DNA from: Parasphingorhabdus cellanae
Lineage (GTDB): Bacteria > Pseudomonadota > Alphaproteobacteria > Sphingomonadales > Sphingomonadaceae
NCBI RefSeq assembly: GCF_017498565.1
Contig: NZ_CP071794.1
Span: 310,001-374,000, forward strand
Length of the DNA: 64,000 nt
Direction of reading: 5' to 3'
Shown here: positions 35,116 to 42,024 of the stretch, one piece after another
How the letters are laid out: the number at the start of each line of letters is the position of its first letter
Position numbering within the stretch: the first letter of the stretch is position 1
Notes under the pieces: generated by a model
Database searches by the model: none
Told to the model about the DNA's origin: nothing
The model's input: the letters and a program-made list of their open reading frames with translations, nothing else
Translations under genes and position numbers: made by a program

Positions 35116-35244
35116 CCTTTCCAGATTGAAGATGTAGAATTTATTGAAAATGACGAATTTTATGAAGACGCTAATTTTTACAAAGACCAGCCTGAACGTT
35201 CGAACCATTCCAGGCACAACGCTAGCAACTACCGGAGTTTAACC

Positions 35245-35928
35245 ATGGGTATTTTTTCAAGAACACGCGATATCATCGCTGCCAATGTCACAGACATGCT
35301 GGACAAGGCGGAAGATCCGTCAAAATTGATCCGCATGATCATCCTGGAAATGGAAGAAACCCTTGTCGAAGTCCGCGCTTCTGCGGCGCGCACGATCGCC
35401 GATCAAAAGGAAATGCGCCGGCATATTGATAAGCTGAACCAGTTGACCGAAGACTGGAATGAGAAAGCGCAGCTCGCGCTGTCAAAGGATCGTGAAGATC
35501 TGGCCAAGGCCGCGCTGATCGAAAAACGGAAGGCGTCCGACATGGCCGAACAGTTGACCGTGGAAATTCAGGTGCTTGATGACGCGCTACGGGCTTCGGA
35601 AGGTGATATCGCCAAGCTGCAGAAGAAATTGCAGGAAGCGCGGTCGCGCCAGAGCAGCTTGGTCAATCGCCTCGAAAGTGCGGAGAACCGCTACAAAATT
35701 CGCGAAATGTACAATGGCGAGAAGGTCCATGATGCATTTTCAAAATTTGAATATCTGGAGCGTCAGGTGGACCAGGCTGAAGGCCGGGCCGATGCCCTCA
35801 CCATGGGCGGCGAGCCGGATACGTTAGAAAATCAGATTGCTGCTCTGGAAAGCAGTGACAAGGTTGATGATGAACTGGAAGCCATGAAGGCGGCCCTGAA
35901 TAAATCAAGCCAGAAAGGTGACAAATAA
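35245..35928 (+). CDS. pspA: Phage shock protein A
   Basis: A 227-residue coiled-coil protein of the PspA/IM30/ESCRT-III family. It binds and stabilises stressed inner membrane and, when free, holds PspF inactive. The start MGIFSRTRDIIAANVTDMLDKAEDP is typical, with GGAG seven bases upstream. Most of the length is long helix, such as the DAKL-rich stretch near 100-150. The reading open from 35023 would add an acidic segment that is not part of PspA. Confidence 0.97.
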   Translation: MGIFSRTRDIIAANVTDMLDKAEDPSKLIRMIILEMEETLVEVRASAARTIADQKEMRRHIDKLNQLTEDWNEKAQLALSKDREDLAKAALIEKRKASDMAEQLTVEIQVLDDALRASEGDIAKLQKKLQEARSRQSSLVNRLESAENRYKIREMYNGEKVHDAFSKFEYLERQVDQAEGRADALTMGGEPDTLENQIAALESSDKVDDELEAMKAALNKSSQKGDK

Positions 35929-36227
35929 TGGAAAATATACTCGTACCGATATTTGTTGTCGGCATGCTGTTCATCGGCTTGCCGTGGATAATCTTCCACT
36001 ATGTAACAAAGTGGAAAACCGCAGCGACCATCACCAATGAAGATGAACAATTGCTAGACGAATTGCACAGCATGGCTCGCCGGCTTGACGACCGCATGGA
36101 GACGATTGAGCGGATCATGGCAGCTGACAATCCCGATTGGCGCCAATCTGCGCTACCCAATGCCAGCAATGATCCCAAACCAACACTCGAAAATTTTGAC
36201 AATCTTCTGAAAAAAGAAAGGCGCTAA
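35928..36227 (+). CDS. pspB: Phage shock protein B
   Basis: A 99-residue inner-membrane protein with one TM helix (about residues 4-23) and a coiled coil. In enterics PspB works with PspC to sense membrane stress and free PspF from PspA. The coiled coil ends in DDRMETIERIMAADNPDW (54-71). Its DDRMETIERIMA segment (54-65) matches the motif ERxxxLERIxTD of the six small proteins that follow. It starts on the last base of the pspA stop. Confidence 0.93.
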   Translation: MENILVPIFVVGMLFIGLPWIIFHYVTKWKTAATITNEDEQLLDELHSMARRLDDRMETIERIMAADNPDWRQSALPNASNDPKPTLENFDNLLKKERR

Positions 36228-36229
36228 TC

Positions 36230-36610
36230 ATGGCTTCGACACGCACCAAATTTTATCTCGATAAGCAGCGCGCGAAGTGGAGCGGAGTATGTGCCGGGAT
36301 AGCAGATTACACCGGAATAAACGTGATCTGGGTTCGCATCGCTGCGGTTATAGCGACAGTTACTTTCGCATTTCCCTGGACGTTAATCGCCTATTGGGTC
36401 GCCGCGAAATCAGCTGATGCCAAACCGCTCGAACTCTATGGCGATCCAGAGGAGCTAAAATTCTGGCAAGGCGTCCGTCAATCACCGCGCCGCACGGCAC
36501 GTGATGTGAAATCACGGTTTCGCGAGATAGACCGCCGCCTGGCCGACATGGAATTATATTACACAAGCAACAACAGCGCGCTCTCGAACGAGATTGAGCA
36601 ACTACGCTAA
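36230..36610 (+). CDS. pspC: Phage shock protein C
   Basis: A 126-residue PspC-domain protein. The family block FYLDKQRAKWSGVCAGIADYTG is followed by VIWVRIAAVIATVTFAF, which includes the TM helix. In the stress response PspC partners PspB at the inner membrane and can recruit PspA. The C-terminal coiled region (ESRFREIDRRLADMELYY-like, about 85-115) is longer than the minimal domain. It lies two bases after pspB. Confidence 0.93.
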   Translation: MASTRTKFYLDKQRAKWSGVCAGIADYTGINVIWVRIAAVIATVTFAFPWTLIAYWVAAKSADAKPLELYGDPEELKFWQGVRQSPRRTARDVKSRFREIDRRLADMELYYTSNNSALSNEIEQLR

Positions 36611-36637
36611 GAAACACTGGAATTAGGGAGAAATGGT

Positions 36638-36937
36638 ATGAATTGGGGTGGACCCGGATTTGTCATCGCTATCATCGCAGTTTGCTATGTTGGTTGGATC
36701 ATCAACAATTGGGTTAGGGCCAAACATGGCTATCCGCTGGAGAATGAATGGGGCGGAACGACTGACAAAGGCGACCCGAACGCCGAGCGCAAGATCGAGT
36801 TGCTCTCTACCGAAAATGAAGAATTAGTCGGTAAGATTGATCGACTGCAGGAACGTCTGGCCGTTTTGGAACGGATTGCAACCGATCCTGCCAAACGGAC
36901 AGCGGATGAAATAGAAGCTCTAAGGGAGAAGGGATGA
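36638..36937 (+). CDS. PspB-like small membrane/coiled-coil protein 1
   Basis: A 99-residue protein with one TM helix (about residues 7-26), a short cytosolic loop carrying KHGYPLENEWG, and a coiled coil whose end reads ERLAVLERIATD (72-83) and then EIEALREKG. The same motif ends PspB and the next five genes. GYPLENxWG is shared with paralogue 2. No named family beyond a PspB-like form. GGGAG precedes the ATG; its stop overlaps the start of the next gene. Confidence 0.85.
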   Translation: MNWGGPGFVIAIIAVCYVGWIINNWVRAKHGYPLENEWGGTTDKGDPNAERKIELLSTENEELVGKIDRLQERLAVLERIATDPAKRTADEIEALREKG

Positions 36938-37257
36938 TGGACGCCATTTTAGCGAACCCCTCAATTTTGTGGCCTCTTGGATTTGCCTGCACAGCCATAA
37001 CAATAGGCTGGGTGGCAACGACTTGGATGCGGATAAAAAATGGTTATCCACTTGAAAACCAGTGGGGCAAAGCGGTTTACCCGAAAACCGATGCGGAAGC
37101 AGTAGAACGGGTAAAGTTGCTAACCAACGAAAACGCAGAATTGCGCGCCGAAATCGGTTCGATGAAAGACCGGTTGGCCAATGTTGAGCGAATTGTCACC
37201 GATGACAGCCACCGACTGACCAACGAAATCGAAGCCTTGCGCTCGACGAAGAACTGA
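36934..37257 (+). CDS. PspB-like small membrane/coiled-coil protein 2
   Basis: A 107-residue protein with one TM helix (about residues 12-31), the KNGYPLENQWG block at 36-45 and the terminal DRLANVERIVTD (79-90) followed by TNEIEALR. It is the closest relative of paralogue 1 by shared blocks. It overlaps the stop of paralogue 1 (ATGATG junction), so the pair is translationally coupled. Role presumed in psp signalling or membrane maintenance, inferred from context only. Confidence 0.85.
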   Translation: MMDAILANPSILWPLGFACTAITIGWVATTWMRIKNGYPLENQWGKAVYPKTDAEAVERVKLLTNENAELRAEIGSMKDRLANVERIVTDDSHRLTNEIEALRSTKN

Positions 37258-37267
37258 GGAGATTATT

Positions 37268-37528
37268 GTGGTAGAATATTTGGCTCTCATGATCCCCTTT
37301 GCTGGCATTGGCGTGGGCGTATTCGCAATCTGGACCAGTCATCAGCAAAAGATGCTGAAGATGCAGTCCGAGATTTCCGCGGAAAAAGCAGCCCAATATG
37401 CCGTCAATAATGAACAGTTGGAACAGCGCGTCCGTGTGCTCGAACGGATTGTAACCGACAAAGGATTCGATCTAGCGGGTCAGATTGAAGATCTTCGCGA
37501 TACGCCTGAAGTGAAGGAGTTGAACTGA
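37268..37528 (+). CDS. PspB-like small membrane/coiled-coil protein 3
   Basis: An 86-residue protein. The TM helix is at about residues 4-22 (ALMIPFAGIGVGVFAIW), followed by HQQKML and a coiled coil with QRVRVLERIVTD (53-64) and QIEDLRD. The start is GTG at 37268 with GGAG upstream. It shares the MIPFA.I.VG/IW.xHQ pattern with paralogue 4, so these two form a second subfamily. Its stop overlaps the next ATG (TGATG). Confidence 0.82.
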   Translation: MVEYLALMIPFAGIGVGVFAIWTSHQQKMLKMQSEISAEKAAQYAVNNEQLEQRVRVLERIVTDKGFDLAGQIEDLRDTPEVKELN

Positions 37529-37794
37529 TGGATTGGTTAGCTTTGCTCATCCCCCTGGCTCCTTTCGGTCTTGGCGGCCTTTGGATCTGGACACGACATC
37601 AAAGCAAGATGGTGGATAAACAGAAAGAACTCATGCTGCTCGGTAAAAATACACCCGAAAGCGACGATGGCAGGCGCATGCAAGAAGACATGAAATATCT
37701 GAAAGAGCGCGTCGCGACATTGGAAAAAATCGTAACAGATGAGCGCGGCGCACGTGAATTGGAAAGTGAAATAGCAAAGCTCAGAGATAGCTGA
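37528..37794 (+). CDS. PspB-like small membrane/coiled-coil protein 4
   Basis: An 88-residue protein, TM helix about residues 3-21 (ALLIPLAPFGLGGLWIW), then TRHQSKMVDKQ and a coiled coil ending ERVATLEKIVTDERGAREL (60-78) and EIAKLRD. It shares the ERGARELExEIxKLR ending with paralogue 5. It starts on the last base of the stop of paralogue 3. Function unknown; likely a membrane-anchored oligomerising subunit. Confidence 0.83.
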   Translation: MDWLALLIPLAPFGLGGLWIWTRHQSKMVDKQKELMLLGKNTPESDDGRRMQEDMKYLKERVATLEKIVTDERGARELESEIAKLRDS

Positions 37795-37824
37795 GCAAAA
37801 AAGAAATTGGAGGGAATATACTAA

Positions 37825-38085
37825 ATGAATCCGTTTGAAATGGTTGTCGCCATCATCATCGTAATCACGGTCGGAAAAGTAGTTAGTACTCGTATTCAGG
37901 CCAAAAATGGCATCGCATCAGACGAAGATGGGAATCCGGTCACCATGGTTGACCCTGACGCTGGACGACTGCGCGAAGAGGTAAAATATCTCAAGGAACG
38001 CGTTGCTGTCCTGGAAAAGATCGCCACTGATGATCGCGGCGCTCGCGAACTTGAAAATGAAATAGAGAAATTGCGGAACCAATAG
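37825..38085 (+). CDS. PspB-like small membrane/coiled-coil protein 5
   Basis: An 86-residue protein with an N-terminal TM helix (about residues 5-20, EMVVAIIIVITVGKVV). A RIQAKNGIASDEDGNP loop resembles the KxGYPLEN loop of paralogues 1 and 2. The C-terminus has ERVAVLEKIATDDRGAREL (58-76) and ENEIEKLR, almost identical to paralogue 4. It therefore mixes features of both subfamilies. GGAGGG lies just upstream of the ATG. Confidence 0.83.
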   Translation: MNPFEMVVAIIIVITVGKVVSTRIQAKNGIASDEDGNPVTMVDPDAGRLREEVKYLKERVAVLEKIATDDRGARELENEIEKLRNQ

Positions 38086-38127
38086 GACGGCTCCTCAAAA
38101 AAGCAGGAAGAGAAGAAGGATAGCATC

Positions 38128-38358
38128 ATGCCAGAACCCAGTTTGTACCTGATGACTGCTGCATTTACCCTGATCGGATTGACGGCGGTTTCCCTTATCG
38201 CCTTGCGTGGATGGCGCGACTGGATTGCGCTCAAGACCAAGGAATTGGAACAACAGCGTGAAGAAAACCCGCCTAGCGCGACATCGCGGATTGAAGTTGC
38301 GGACCTTAAAGAACGCATCCGCAAGTTGGAGGCCATTGCCGCCGGAGTGGAGCTTTAA
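38128..38358 (+). CDS. PspB-like small membrane/coiled-coil protein 6 (divergent)
   Basis: A 76-residue protein with one TM helix (about residues 8-26) and the motif KERIRKLEAIAAG (61-73) at the extreme C-terminus, where paralogues 1-5 continue with EIExLR. This is the most divergent copy, and lacks the TD pair. It lies last, 55 bases before sufE, where a CCCC-rich hairpin may end the operon. Membership in the family rests on position, architecture and the KER-I-x-x-LE-x-I pattern. Confidence 0.72.
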   Translation: MPEPSLYLMTAAFTLIGLTAVSLIALRGWRDWIALKTKELEQQREENPPSATSRIEVADLKERIRKLEAIAAGVEL

Positions 38359-38413
38359 TTAGTCAGTCCTAAAAAGGGATGACGCGAATCCCCTGCCCTG
38401 CTAGCGGGCGGGG

Positions 38414-38821
38414 ATGAGCAAATTTGACGATCTTGTAGAAGAATATGGATATCTCGAAGCTGATGACCGATACCGGCTTCTGATCGATTTGGGCAAGGAG
38501 TTGGAACCAATGCCCGATGCCCTTAAAACCGATGCAACATTGGTTCGCGGTTGTTCTGCCTCGGTTTGGGTTTATCCTACAAAACAGGATGATGGCCGGC
38601 TGCATTTTCTGGCAGACAGTAACGCCGCCATCACCAAGGGTATCATCGCACTGGTGCTCGAAACCGTTCAGGATCAAGCGATTGATGCTGTGCTTAAAAC
38701 AGATATTGCGGAAAAACTGGCTCCGTTTGATTTGAAAAACCAGCTCAGTTCTAATCGCACCCAAGGTATCCCGAACATGATTGCACTGATCAATGAAACG
38801 GCGGAACGATATAAATCATGA
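38414..38821 (+). CDS. sufE: SufE family sulfur acceptor protein
   Basis: A 135-residue partner of a SufS-type cysteine desulfurase; it accepts persulfide sulfur for Fe-S cluster assembly. The acceptor Cys lies in VRGCSASVWVYP near residue 46, and the C-terminal GIPNMIALINE matches the family. GGCGGGG lies directly before ATG 38414. No suf genes are adjacent, which is common for alphaproteobacterial sufE. Its stop overlaps the next gene (ATGA). Confidence 0.93.
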   Translation: MSKFDDLVEEYGYLEADDRYRLLIDLGKELEPMPDALKTDATLVRGCSASVWVYPTKQDDGRLHFLADSNAAITKGIIALVLETVQDQAIDAVLKTDIAEKLAPFDLKNQLSSNRTQGIPNMIALINETAERYKS

Positions 38822-39228
38822 TTTGGACTGCATTGCTCCTAATGGCGGGACCAGGTGCTTCAGATGTTCAAGTGGACGAACCCGATTATGAGCATGATTG
38901 TTCGGCGCAACCCGTTCGGAATTTTGAGCTTCGGCTTGTCGCTTCAGATATCAAATATGCCGGGATAGGCTTTGGTTCATATTCGAACGAACCAGTACTA
39001 AATATAGAATTTTCTGAGACCGGCTATGACAAATTTGCCGCCGTTCAGAAAGGACGCATTGGGAAGAAATTTGCCCTTTGCTTCGAAGATAAGCTGTTGA
39101 GTACGCCCGTATTGAATGAGTATATATACGGGCGAACAGCTCAAGTTTCTGGCGCATATACGAGCGAAGAGCTCACCGAATTACAAAGCCGGATGAACAA
39201 AAATACCGAGGTATCTGAGAAACCTTAA
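38818..39228 (+). CDS. Orphan SecD P1-head-domain-like exported protein
   Basis: A 136-residue protein with a short hydrophobic N-terminus (IWTALLLMAGPGAS), likely exported. From about residue 55 the sequence reads PVLNIEFSETGYDKFAAV, RIGKKFALCFEDKLLSTPVL, then AQVSGAYTSEELTEL. This follows the P1-head pattern of SecD (P-x-V-x-F-x-x-x-G, GxxLAxxLDxxxxSaPxI, ISGxFtxeEA). No SecD membrane domain is present. A stand-alone P1-head domain is unusual; the assignment is mine. It overlaps sufE by four bases. Confidence 0.7.
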   Translation: MIWTALLLMAGPGASDVQVDEPDYEHDCSAQPVRNFELRLVASDIKYAGIGFGSYSNEPVLNIEFSETGYDKFAAVQKGRIGKKFALCFEDKLLSTPVLNEYIYGRTAQVSGAYTSEELTELQSRMNKNTEVSEKP

Positions 39229-39761
39229 ACCGGCTTCCAGACCCGCCGCTCCTCAGCAATTTTCAGCACGTCAAAAGCCGCCTGCGCTGCCTGAAACTTT
39301 TTCGCCGCCTCTTCATCGCCCGGATTAACGTCAGGATGATATTCCTTAGCCATAGCGCGCCAGGCTTTTTTCACCGCTTCGAAATCAACATCGGGCGTCA
39401 GGTCAAATATCTCCAGCGCTGTCATCTCGTCACGAGACCGACTGCCATCGCCAGATCCCATCCAGCTATAATGCTTCGCTTCTTGATAAGCATTGGCATC
39501 ACGCTGCTCGTCGGCTTCGCGTTTTTTGCGTTCCTCTTTGTCCAGTCCCTCAAAATAGTCCCAACCCCGGTTATATTCAGCCGCATGGGTTTGGCAGAAA
39601 TACCATTTTTCGGGACTGTTGGGTGATTTTGGTGCTGGGCAATTGCCAGCCTCGTTACAGCCGTGACGGTCGCACAGTTTGACCTTCTCTGCTTCACGCG
39701 AGCTTTCATAGCTGCCCCAGCGGGGAAAGCCCCAGTTATCGGATCGTTTTGCTTTTGGCAT
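39225..39761 (-). CDS. J-domain (DnaJ-like) protein with N-terminal Cys/His cluster
   Basis: A 178-residue cochaperone-type protein. The N-terminal half holds CDRHGCNEAGNCPAP and FCQTHAAEYN, six Cys/His that could bind zinc. The J domain is C-terminal (about residues 113-170), with the J motif EYHPDVNPGDEEAAKKFQAA carrying HPD, which stimulates Hsp70 ATPase. I place the start at ATG 39761; the longer reading continues into the RNase P RNA gene and is not real. The partner is presumably DnaK; no dnaK is nearby. Confidence 0.88.
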   Translation of the reverse strand: MPKAKRSDNWGFPRWGSYESSREAEKVKLCDRHGCNEAGNCPAPKSPNSPEKWYFCQTHAAEYNRGWDYFEGLDKEERKKREADEQRDANAYQEAKHYSWMGSGDGSRSRDEMTALEIFDLTPDVDFEAVKKAWRAMAKEYHPDVNPGDEEAAKKFQAAQAAFDVLKIAEERRVWKPV

Positions 39762-39804
39762 ATCACTCTCTAACAAAGGCCCTGCGCCAGTTCCAGCCAT
39801 AATT

Positions 39805-40190
39805 AAATACCAGAGGGTCTGTAAGCCGGGTTCTGTCCATCCTTTTGCAAGGAATAGCCAGTCATTCATCTCGGCGATGCATTGCTGCACCGCTCTAGCA
39901 ACCAACCCGGGCTGCAGGCCGAAAGTGCCATATGCCGCCCCTATTTGGTTTTGCTCCAGGTGGGGTTTACCATGCCGGGGCTGTTACCAGACCCGCGGTG
40001 CGCTCTTACCGCACCCTTTCAATGTCACGGGGTCGAAACCGTCGCGACCTGCTTTCTGTTGCACTGTCCCTGAACAAGCGATCTCTCCCCTGCCCGCCGG
40101 ACGTTATCCGGCACCTTTCAATCGTGGAGCCCGGACTTTCCTCGAAAATATTTGCATATCCTCGCGACTGGCCGACCCTCTGGTGCGCTC
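39805..40190 (-). ncRNA. rnpB: RNase P RNA
   Basis: The catalytic RNA that matures tRNA 5' ends. On the minus strand the conserved 5' half has GAGGAAAGTCCGGGCTCC (P4 strand and J3/4 core), the middle has the AAGCAGGTCGCGACGG region with GTGCGGTAAGAGCGCACCG, and the 3' end has ACAGAACCCGGCTTACAG. The outer helix P1 is formed by CACCAGAGGGTC and GACCCTCTGGT. It fits the alphaproteobacterial A-type fold. The limits are set by this outer pairing and may be off by a few bases. Confidence 0.95.
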
Positions 40191-40882
40191 TATTTAGTGA
40201 TTCCACGCTCTCTGTCGAGCATTAAAGACAATAACAGCGTGCGGCACTCGCCATCGATCACGCCATCGATATTTTTCGGACGAAAGCGCCGTTGAAAAGC
40301 GACAACGGCGTCTTTTTCGGTCGTAATATCATAACCGAAACGTTCCAGAGCCAACATGAAGCCACTATCCGTCCAAGGCGGCTCGCCCCGGTTCAATGAC
40401 GGCTTTTTCAGTGCAATACCGTGCCTGGCCAGCCTGTCCCAATCGAACAGCTCACCCGGATCCTGCTTTCGCGCAGGCGCCAAATCACTATGGCCGATCA
40501 CGTTCGACGGCACGATATCATGGCGTTTGACAATATCATGCGCAAGCCGCGTGACTGCATCCATTTGTTCCTCGGGAAACGACACATAGCCCCATTCATG
40601 GCCCGGGTTGACGATTTCAATGCCGATGCTGGCGCTGTTCACGTCTTCAATACCGCGCCAATAGCCGCGTCCAGCGTGCCAGGCGCGTTTCTCTTCTTTC
40701 ACCATGTTGACGACCTGGCCATCCTCGGTCACGACATAATGAGCAGACACTTTCGCATCAGGATTAGCGAGCCAATTGATTGCGGACGCCGCGTCTTTCA
40801 TACCAGTATAGTGCATGACCAATATACTGATCGGCAGCTTGCGCTCGTCAAAATTGGGAGACGGCGTCCAGATCATGTCCAT
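40190..40882 (-). CDS. N-acetylmuramoyl-L-alanine amidase, AmpD type
   Basis: A 230-residue zinc amidase (Amidase_2 fold) that cuts the MurNAc-L-Ala bond of peptidoglycan or of anhydro-muropeptides. Zinc ligands fit ILVMHYTGM (His), the GRGYWRGIEDVNS region and GHSDLAPARKQDPG. No signal peptide is visible, so it may be cytosolic in muropeptide recycling. I use ATG 40882, which has GGAGG nine bases upstream; TTG 40888 is too close. The stop lies at the rnpB edge. Confidence 0.93.
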   Translation of the reverse strand: MDMIWTPSPNFDERKLPISILVMHYTGMKDAASAINWLANPDAKVSAHYVVTEDGQVVNMVKEEKRAWHAGRGYWRGIEDVNSASIGIEIVNPGHEWGYVSFPEEQMDAVTRLAHDIVKRHDIVPSNVIGHSDLAPARKQDPGELFDWDRLARHGIALKKPSLNRGEPPWTDSGFMLALERFGYDITTEKDAVVAFQRRFRPKNIDGVIDGECRTLLLSLMLDRERGITK

Positions 40883-40910
40883 GGTCAATGACCTCCCTCA
40901 ATCACGCGTT

Positions 40911-41549
40911 TCAGGCGACTATTGCGCCTAACAGCAATTCTGTATCGGACGATGGAGAAACCCGCAAATCGCCGCCATTCTCACAGGATAATTCACGTGA
41001 CATCCATGCCGCAGCCGTGCGGGCGGTTAGTTCCGACTGTGGCAACGTGCCTTCAAGAGCGGCTCTTATGCCATCATCCAGAGCGATTTTCGGACCTTCG
41101 GCGCGAACGACCACTTCGATACCGCTATCGCCCTGTTCCGCGCCTACATCTAGTTTCCCGCCACGTACGAGCGCCTCCCGGGCAATCAACGCAAGGTTGA
41201 GCAATATCTTGATCGCTTTTTTGGGCAATGTTTCGCTTTGCACCGCCCAACCCAATGTGATCTTTCCCTGATCACCGACCAGGCTTTCGACCAATTGTTT
41301 GGCTTCTGCAGGATCGACTTCATCGGCAAACCCGCCGGCAGCGCCAAAGGCCAAGCGGAAATATTTCAGTTTATCCGCAGATGCTCGGGCGCTATCGGCC
41401 AGCAAATCCAGACAGCGATCCCGCATTTCCGGATCTGTTTCATCTTCCAGCAATTCCAAACCATTGTTGATCGCACCGACTGGACTGAGCAGATCATGGC
41501 ACAATTTGGAACAAAGCAAAGCAGCGAGGTCGACACCGGATTCAGACAT
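40911..41549 (-). CDS. chpT: Histidine phosphotransferase ChpT
   Basis: A 212-residue phosphorelay protein of the CckA-ChpT-CtrA/CpdR pathway that governs the alphaproteobacterial cell cycle and, through CpdR, ClpXP activity. The phospho-accepting His18 lies in SKLCHDLLSPVGAINNGLELL, within the DHp dimerisation helices, followed by a degenerate ATPase-like domain (RTAAAWMSREL near the end). clpX and clpP, its ultimate outputs, lie 5 kb away. It follows the JAMM gene at 27 bases on the same strand. Confidence 0.93.
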   Translation of the reverse strand: MSESGVDLAALLCSKLCHDLLSPVGAINNGLELLEDETDPEMRDRCLDLLADSARASADKLKYFRLAFGAAGGFADEVDPAEAKQLVESLVGDQGKITLGWAVQSETLPKKAIKILLNLALIAREALVRGGKLDVGAEQGDSGIEVVVRAEGPKIALDDGIRAALEGTLPQSELTARTAAAWMSRELSCENGGDLRVSPSSDTELLLGAIVA

Positions 41550-41576
41550 GGGAATGGGCCCTTAACTTGTGAAAAC

Positions 41577-42008
41577 TCAATTGTCCGCTGTTTGGCCGTT
41601 TGTGCTGTGGCAATCAAGAGTGATTGGATTAAAGCGGCCATATATTTCACCCTTTTGAACCGCTCGCCATGCCGCAGCTTGCTGACCATCGATAATAAGC
41701 CATATCCGGCCATCCGACGCCGCCATGACGGCATCTGTTTTTGAAGGCGATACGCTGCCGGATGGATGGGAATGAAAATAGCCGATTATAGTCGGTCCAC
41801 CGTCCCGCATCGCCCGTTCGGCAGCGATTAGGTCAGAGGGATTGATTTCAAAATGATGTAGCGGGTTTTCGGCTACGTTTTTCGTCGTCTTAAAGCTGGA
41901 GACCGTCCCGTTATCGCCAAATAGCAACCCACAGGCCTCCTCTGGAGCCATTTGACAGGCGAGTTGCTGCAAATCCTTCATTATCGCGCTTGATATGACC
42001 AGTTTCAT
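41577..42008 (-). CDS. JAMM/MPN-domain metalloprotease (Mov34/PAD-1 family)
   Basis: A 143-residue zinc protease fold. The JAMM motif is complete: Glu in PEEACGLLFG (near residue 24), then GYFHSHPSGSVSPSKTDAVM with His-x-His and the S-P-S-x-x-D ending. Bacterial relatives process sulfur-carrier or ubiquitin-like proteins, but the partner is unknown here. Met-Trp-Ala extends the reading to 42017; I chose ATG 42008, since relatives start M-x-(L/V)-x-I-S. It is divergent from rluD with a gap of only 16 bases. Confidence 0.8.
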   Translation of the reverse strand: MKLVISSAIMKDLQQLACQMAPEEACGLLFGDNGTVSSFKTTKNVAENPLHHFEINPSDLIAAERAMRDGGPTIIGYFHSHPSGSVSPSKTDAVMAASDGRIWLIIDGQQAAAWRAVQKGEIYGRFNPITLDCHSTNGQTADN

Positions 42009-42024
42009 AGCCCACATCTAGGCG

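Noticed and set aside
35023..35244. N-terminal extension of PspA
   Set aside because: The added segment is acidic and unlike PspA; the conserved MGIFSR start with GGAG is at 35245.
39762..39905. Upstream extension of the J-domain protein
   Set aside because: It runs through the 3' end of rnpB, so it cannot be coding there.
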